Shown: one piece after another, positions 6,591 through 10,767 of the stretch
Position numbering within the stretch: position 1 is the stretch's first letter
Layout: every line of letters begins with the position of its first letter
Origin: Marinilabiliales bacterium
GTDB lineage: Bacteria; Bacteroidota; Bacteroidia; Bacteroidales; BM523
Direction of reading: 5' to 3'
DNA: 10,767 nucleotides
Assembly (NCBI GenBank): GCA_002869425.1
Contig: PKSZ01000051.1
Span: 1 to 10,767, forward strand
Made by a program: the position numbers and the translations under genes
Notes under the pieces: model-generated
Told to the model about the DNA's origin: nothing
The model's database searches: none
The model's input: only the letters and a program-made list of their open reading frames with translations

Positions 6591-7670
6591 TTAATAATTA
6601 CTGAAGTAGTAAATATCAGAAATTCCTTTCACAGCACGATCTGAGAAAAAATCGCACAAAGGCATAATCCTGAAAACACCATTATCGGTTAAGCGGTGAT
6701 CACATTTAAAAAGTACTTCAGATTGATCATTTCTATTGCAAATTTCGCTTAATGAAAATACAGCCCTATAACCATCAGCAGCTGCAACAATAACCAATGA
6801 ATGTTGTAAATCACTTTCCTTTATGGAAATGAATTGTTTTAAATAGTTTTTTAAATAGATTCCCTTTTGTACATCTGTACTGTGAATGCCTCTGCCCCTT
6901 CCGTAAAATATTGTATTTACCTTTTCCTCATTTAAAGGAGGAAGTGATTTAATATTATCTACAATTTTATCTTCCACATGTAAATTGACATTATCAGAAT
7001 ACAGTGGTTTTAATCCTTTTTTCACAGGTAATTGAATATCAAACGATTTAACCGTAATTTTTACCGGGTTTGAGATATTTCTATGTGTAAGCAAATCATT
7101 TGCTACCACCAATTTAGACTGATCGGGCAATGGCCACATATCTTTGGATTTAACCGGCACAATCCTCATAACACTTTGAGCGATCAAAATTTCATGTCTA
7201 TCATTAGGATAAAATATTTCACCCCAACTAAATACAGCTTTTTCGCCTTTGTCGTTTTCAACTTCCACATAAGCATCCACAATGGGTTTAAAAACGCTGC
7301 TGTTTTTCTTTTTCAACAGATACAGATTCAAAATATCATGCAATGAATAACCATCATACCTGTATGCCCCAATAAAGACAGTATCTCCATCTTTCAGCAA
7401 AGTCTCCTTTACTAGCTTCGATCTAATTTGCAGCTTTGATAAATCAACAATTCCACTATCTTCAACCTCACCACATACATACAAGTCATTCAATTTGAGC
7501 TGTTTGGCTGGATCATTATCAAAAGAATCATTTGTTTTACCAAGCGAATCATACGCAGAAACGGAGTCACTACCTTGCTTACCTTGTTTGATATCTACCT
7601 TCTTTTCATTATGTGTACATGAAACTGCAATTATAGCAATTAATACCATAAAGAGAATCCTTTTCATCAT
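6591..7670 (-). CDS. Lipoprotein with two molybdopterin-oxidoreductase-like domains
   Basis: A 359-residue exported lipoprotein. The signal is MMKRILFMVLIAIIAVSC with lipid-acceptor Cys18, followed by a polar linker rich in Lys, Asp and Ser to about 58. Two similar domains follow. The first (about 60-208) has GAYRYDGYSLHDILNLYLL, then VDAYVEVENDKGEKAVFSWGEI, then NPVKITV. The second (about 248-355) has KGIYLKNYLKQFI, then LVIVAAADGYRAVFSLSEI, then DRAVKGISDIYYF. The order 'G-x-x-L-x-x-x-L ... ADGY..xxSLxE ... R..V.. VK.I..I' is that of the sulfite-oxidase-type molybdopterin-binding fold (PF00174-like). The Mo-ligating Cys motif of sulfite oxidases is not visible, so it is probably a binding or scaffold version rather than an enzyme. 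It starts 1 nt after the receptor stop (a second ATG lies at codon 2). It may hold cargo or cofactor between the receptor and WtpA. Confidence 0.65.
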   Translation of the reverse strand: MMKRILFMVLIAIIAVSCTHNEKKVDIKQGKQGSDSVSAYDSLGKTNDSFDNDPAKQLKLNDLYVCGEVEDSGIVDLSKLQIRSKLVKETLLKDGDTVFIGAYRYDGYSLHDILNLYLLKKKNSSVFKPIVDAYVEVENDKGEKAVFSWGEIFYPNDRHEILIAQSVMRIVPVKSKDMWPLPDQSKLVVANDLLTHRNISNPVKITVKSFDIQLPVKKGLKPLYSDNVNLHVEDKIVDNIKSLPPLNEEKVNTIFYGRGRGIHSTDVQKGIYLKNYLKQFISIKESDLQHSLVIVAAADGYRAVFSLSEICNRNDQSEVLFKCDHRLTDNGVFRIMPLCDFFSDRAVKGISDIYYFSNY

Positions 7671-7671
7671 T

Positions 7672-10005
7672 CTAAAATTTATAGGATAACCTTCCCTCGA
7701 TGAATCTGCCGGGGCATCGCTGCATCCTGTTGTTAATATATATCTTATTGAAAATATTATTTACACTTGCACTTAGCGACAGTGAAGAAAATAATGTTTT
7801 GGAAAACCTGGCATTAAAAATTGCATAGGCAGGAAATTTATCGGTCAAGAAGTATTCATCGTCAATTTCATTCAAATCATTGATCCATCTTACTCCTGTA
7901 TATTTCCCTGAAAAACTGACATTTACGAACTTATTCTTCCAAACCAAGCCCAAGCCCATTTTATGATTTGGGAGATTTACCAGATATTTTCCATTCAAAT
8001 TCTCATCTGCTTCTTTATCCTGAACCTGATGATCTTTAATTTGAGAAATGTTATAGGTATAGTTAAAGTATGCATTGAAATTTTCACTTAAGCTATACTC
8101 TATGTCATTTTCAATTCCGTAAATATGCACTCTACTGATATTATCAATCTTATAAATTGGAGCAATTCGAAAACCCATATTTACTGAATCTCCAGTACTT
8201 ACCAGATACATAAAATCTGTTCCTATTGAATAATAAAGCGAGTGTTTTACACTGATATTATTGAACAATTTGTAATCGTACCCCAACTCTATATTATCCA
8301 CGAATTCAGGTTTTAGTTCAGGATTTGCAATTTTAAAACTTCCACTACGTTTTGAAGTACGACAAAGATCATCGAGCACAGGAGCTTTAAATCCCCTACC
8401 ATAGGCAAGAAAAACCCGTGAATTTTCACCAAACTTCTTTTGAACAGATAATTTAGGACTTAGAGCATTCCAAAAATTAGGATCCACAACTGTATCCTGA
8501 TAGTCTGTCATAAATTCAATGGAATAGCTTGGATTATCCACATTAAACATCGCATTACTAAAATCTGCAATATCAAACCTTAAGCCCATAGATAGCTGTA
8601 TATCAAGCAAAGCAATATCAATTTCATCCTGTATATATCCGGCATATGTATTCATTTCACCCTTGTTGCTTATGATATCCGTTGAAGTATAATATGTGTC
8701 TTTGGCATCTACACTACCTTGCCTGAACATGATTCCAGATAAAATCGTGTGTCTTTTTTTATACCATGTAAAATCAAGCTTTACACCCATATCTTCACGC
8801 CACGAATTCACATCATACAACATATATTCACCTTCTTTCATATATTCATATACACGCTGATAATTCTCCAGGAGATAAAACCCATCGGCATGAATTCTGA
8901 AAATAGAATCAAAATAATTGTACTTCAAAGAAGACATCCATGTATCATGTTCTGAATAAGCACCATAATCATCATAAACATAAATTCCATTGCCCCTTAT
9001 ATCATCAAAATGATTAAGCATAATTTCAATATTATGTTTGTTTTTGAAATGATAGCCCAGTTTGGCTGTTGCATTTATTTCTTTTAAAAAGACCGGAACA
9101 ATAATACTATCATCAACTTCCATATATTCTTCTATTTCAGCAATATAGCCATCACTCTTCATGGCAGATTCATTCAAACTCCAATAGAATTTATTGCCTT
9201 TCTGATTGTTATACATTCCATATAGGTTCAGTCCTTCTGCCATAGTATTATACGTTCCGTATGAAGCGTATGCATTACCAGAAAATTTCTCTGTTGGCTT
9301 TTTGCTAATTACTTCAATTACACCTCCCATTGCATTGCTTCCATACCTGGCAGATGCCGGTCCTTTGATTATTTTTACTGCTTCAATGGTTTCCATATTG
9401 AACAAGTTCCAGTTTACGCTACCACCATCCGATTTATTCATGGGAATACCATCAAGTACAATCAATGTCCTTGATTGATCGTTTCCACTGATTCCTCGCA
9501 GATTAACGATGGCTTTACTAGAGAATACGCCCATTGTATTGTCTACATGAATACCTGACACATTGCTTAATACGTCAGGAATTCTCTGCTCTGATGAATT
9601 TTCCAGTTTTTCAACCGGCATTAATGTAATTCGTGCAGGAATATTTTCAATATCTTCATATCTATCACCAACTATAGAGACCTCTGACAATGAAATATTT
9701 TTTGACTTCATTGCAACTTCCAGATGTATATTGTTATGTAGGTGAATATTTCTCTTCACTTCCTTATAACCAAGATACGAGAAAATAATGGTGTATCTGG
9801 CTTTTGACAACCCATTTATTTCGAAATTACCTTTACCATCAGAAGATGTACCCTTTTTAATTTCAGGAATATAAATATTTACACCATCCAGTGGCGTTTG
9901 AGTTTCTTCATCAAATACTTCACCTTTTAATGTATAAAGAGCTTGCGTGTATCCTATTATTGGAACAAGAAAAACTAACAATAGACCAAAGATTTGTCTC
10001 AACAC
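7672..10005 (-). CDS. TonB-dependent outer-membrane receptor
   Basis: A TonB-dependent receptor of the FepA/BtuB size class (about 777 residues), taking high-affinity cargo across the outer membrane. I start it at GTG 10005. This gives a clean signal peptide, (M)LRQIFGLLLVFLVPIIGYTQA, whereas an ATG at 10044 (790 residues) lies inside the terminator hairpin and adds 13 residues. In 790-residue numbering, a carboxypeptidase-regulatory-like domain spans about 38-112. The plug is at about 125-248, with ARITLMPVEKLE, PDVLSNVSGIHV, LRGISG, LIVLDGIPMN, IEAVKIIKGPASARYGSNAMGGVIEV. A 22-strand-type barrel follows and ends in RLSYKF with the terminal Phe used for BAM recognition. No SusD partner is present, so a polysaccharide (SusC) role is unlikely. 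The first position in an operon with wtpABC suggests tungstate, molybdate or a complex of them as cargo; this is inferred from context only. Confidence 0.88.
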   Translation of the reverse strand: MLRQIFGLLLVFLVPIIGYTQALYTLKGEVFDEETQTPLDGVNIYIPEIKKGTSSDGKGNFEINGLSKARYTIIFSYLGYKEVKRNIHLHNNIHLEVAMKSKNISLSEVSIVGDRYEDIENIPARITLMPVEKLENSSEQRIPDVLSNVSGIHVDNTMGVFSSKAIVNLRGISGNDQSRTLIVLDGIPMNKSDGGSVNWNLFNMETIEAVKIIKGPASARYGSNAMGGVIEVISKKPTEKFSGNAYASYGTYNTMAEGLNLYGMYNNQKGNKFYWSLNESAMKSDGYIAEIEEYMEVDDSIIVPVFLKEINATAKLGYHFKNKHNIEIMLNHFDDIRGNGIYVYDDYGAYSEHDTWMSSLKYNYFDSIFRIHADGFYLLENYQRVYEYMKEGEYMLYDVNSWREDMGVKLDFTWYKKRHTILSGIMFRQGSVDAKDTYYTSTDIISNKGEMNTYAGYIQDEIDIALLDIQLSMGLRFDIADFSNAMFNVDNPSYSIEFMTDYQDTVVDPNFWNALSPKLSVQKKFGENSRVFLAYGRGFKAPVLDDLCRTSKRSGSFKIANPELKPEFVDNIELGYDYKLFNNISVKHSLYYSIGTDFMYLVSTGDSVNMGFRIAPIYKIDNISRVHIYGIENDIEYSLSENFNAYFNYTYNISQIKDHQVQDKEADENLNGKYLVNLPNHKMGLGLVWKNKFVNVSFSGKYTGVRWINDLNEIDDEYFLTDKFPAYAIFNARFSKTLFSSLSLSASVNNIFNKIYINNRMQRCPGRFIEGRLSYKF

Positions 10006-10019
10006 TTGTTTGCTCTTAA

Positions 10020-10063
10020 TAAAGTAAAAGGGAGCATCCAACATTAATAGATACTGCTCCCTT
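10020..10063 (-). terminator. Rho-independent-type terminator of the T9SS cargo gene
   Basis: On the minus strand, AAGGGAGCA (10063-10055) pairs perfectly with TGCTCCCTT (10036-10028) around an 18-nt loop, and TTTACTTTA follows. It lies 20 nt after the stop codon of the upstream gene, as expected for a terminator, although the loop is long and the T-run interrupted. The longer possible start of the receptor (ATG at 10044) falls inside the loop. A regulatory hairpin in the receptor leader is the alternative. Confidence 0.6.
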
Positions 10064-10083
10064 ATAACCCGTTTATGAAAAAT

Positions 10084-10767
10084 TTATTTTACAATAATTT
10101 TATGTACTTCAGGAGTATTAACATCTGACAACTTCACTCTTACAAAATAAACTCCTGATTGTAAGTCGCTTAAATTGAAATGACCTAGATTAGAATTAAA
10201 GTCTTCCGTTTTAATGATCCGTCCGTTGATATCTATAATGGTAGCACTTACAATATTCTTTTTGCTGTCTAAAGTCAGGTATTCGTCCACTGGATTTGGA
10301 TATACTTTAAGATTACTTGAATACACTACCGTTTCAACTCCTGCGGTTGATGTACCTGAAATTACCACATCATCAATTTTTGAAATACCGTCTGACAAAA
10401 CCAAATCGTTGGTTATACTCGTGTCTGAAGTCATGATCCAACGTATGTACATAGATGATGATCCCGGATTTTCAAAACCTGCAGGAAATGGCAATCCCTC
10501 AACCACACCAGTTGTCCAGTCGTTGGCAGCTGTAACTGTTCCTCCGGGAATATCTATCCAGTCTTCACCACTATATCGAATCTGCATTTTCCAGTCTCGT
10601 GGTCCCGGAGAATTACCACCTGAGCTAATTTTGGAAGATACTTTCAAATCGGTATAGCCTTCTGCCTTGAACTTGATTGACCACAATTTTGCATCTTTAC
10701 CATCTTCCCATCCTACTGCAGTTGCTGCATAGTCGCTTGCTCCATTTGTAAAATAAACATCTCTTAA
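10084..10767 (-). CDS. T9SS-secreted protein, C-terminal part (5' end outside window)
   Basis: The frame is open from the window edge; 227 codons are visible and the true start lies beyond 10767. The C-terminal 75-80 residues form a type A sorting domain of the type IX secretion system: LKVYPNPVDEYLTL, then ATIIDINGRIIKTEDF, LSDLQSGVYFVRV and the end HKIIVK. This signal directs proteins through the outer membrane, where it is removed. The preceding region has alternating hydrophobic strands and a Gly/Ser/Asn-rich make-up (SKISSGGNSPGPRDWKMQIR, YIRWIMTSD, SKIDDVVISG), like the beta-sandwich modules common in secreted Bacteroidota proteins. No catalytic motif is visible, so the function (enzyme, adhesin or other) cannot be given. 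A TTG within the frame (10686) is not a real start. It is separated from the transport operon by a terminator. Confidence 0.85.
   Translation of the reverse strand, partial: LRDVYFTNGASDYAATAVGWEDGKDAKLWSIKFKAEGYTDLKVSSKISSGGNSPGPRDWKMQIRYSGEDWIDIPGGTVTAANDWTTGVVEGLPFPAGFENPGSSSMYIRWIMTSDTSITNDLVLSDGISKIDDVVISGTSTAGVETVVYSSNLKVYPNPVDEYLTLDSKKNIVSATIIDINGRIIKTEDFNSNLGHFNLSDLQSGVYFVRVKLSDVNTPEVHKIIVK

Noticed and set aside
7672..10044. SusC-type polysaccharide receptor
   Set aside because: The N-terminal carboxypeptidase-regulatory-like domain is shared with SusC, but the protein is shorter than typical SusC (about 1000 residues) and no SusD or glycan enzyme gene follows.
10006..10083. Cobalamin, TPP or molybdenum-cofactor riboswitch before the receptor gene
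   Set aside because: The gap is only about 80 nt and is largely taken up by a simple terminator-like hairpin; no conserved riboswitch elements are visible.
10214..10657. 147-codon plus-strand open frame
   Set aside because: It lies fully opposite the T9SS cargo gene, whose sorting domain is clear; the plus-strand product resembles nothing and is a shadow.
1..10767. CRISPR arrays, tRNA or rRNA genes
   Set aside because: No regularly spaced repeats and no cloverleaf or rRNA-like conserved segments were seen.

Overview
The window is AT-rich and almost entirely coded on the minus strand. It looks like a chromosomal piece of an anaerobic or facultative Bacteroidota, probably Bacteroidales/Marinilabiliales-like. 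The reasons are a type IX secretion (T9SS) C-terminal sorting domain, a TonB-dependent receptor with an N-terminal carboxypeptidase-regulatory-like domain, two lipoproteins, A-rich translation starts without strong Shine-Dalgarno sites, and a perfect Bacteroidota -7 box (TAnnTTTG) before the MarR gene. The taxon is inferred, not proven.

Layout in transcription order (right to left, minus strand). (1) 10767-10084: 3' part of a T9SS cargo protein, closed by a hairpin terminator. (2) 10005 (or 10044) to 1359: a tight nine-gene run encoding a TonB-dependent outer-membrane receptor, a lipoprotein with two molybdopterin-oxidoreductase-like domains, a CcsA-like and a ResB-like membrane protein, the tungstate/molybdate ABC transporter WtpA-WtpB-WtpC, a SAM methyltransferase, and a small YkoF/MTH1187-type ligand-binding protein. 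Spacers are 1, 7, 1, 13 and 2 nt, followed by overlaps of 8, 8 and 4 nt, so the genes are very probably one operon. (3) 1244-762: a MarR-family regulator with its own recognisable promoter. (4) 463-761: non-coding. (5) 462-~148: the 5' third of an alanine racemase gene, broken off near position 147. The sequence beyond is unrelated, carries an 11-bp inverted repeat and becomes GC-richer towards the window edge, which suggests a mobile-element or rearrangement junction.

The main point of interest is the nine-gene run. WtpABC gives the likely cargo, tungstate or molybdate. The TonB receptor and the periplasmic lipoprotein would extend the route across the outer membrane. The ResB/CcsA-like pair is normally a haem-delivery and cytochrome c synthase module, but it sits here with no cytochrome c and with apparently degenerate haem-handling motifs. 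The working inference is an outer-membrane-to-cytoplasm uptake system for tungstate/molybdate, or for a chelated or cofactor-bound form of it. The redox-type membrane pair, the methyltransferase and the small ligand-binding protein would be accessory parts of unknown function. Individual family calls are mostly solid; the system-level function is inference.
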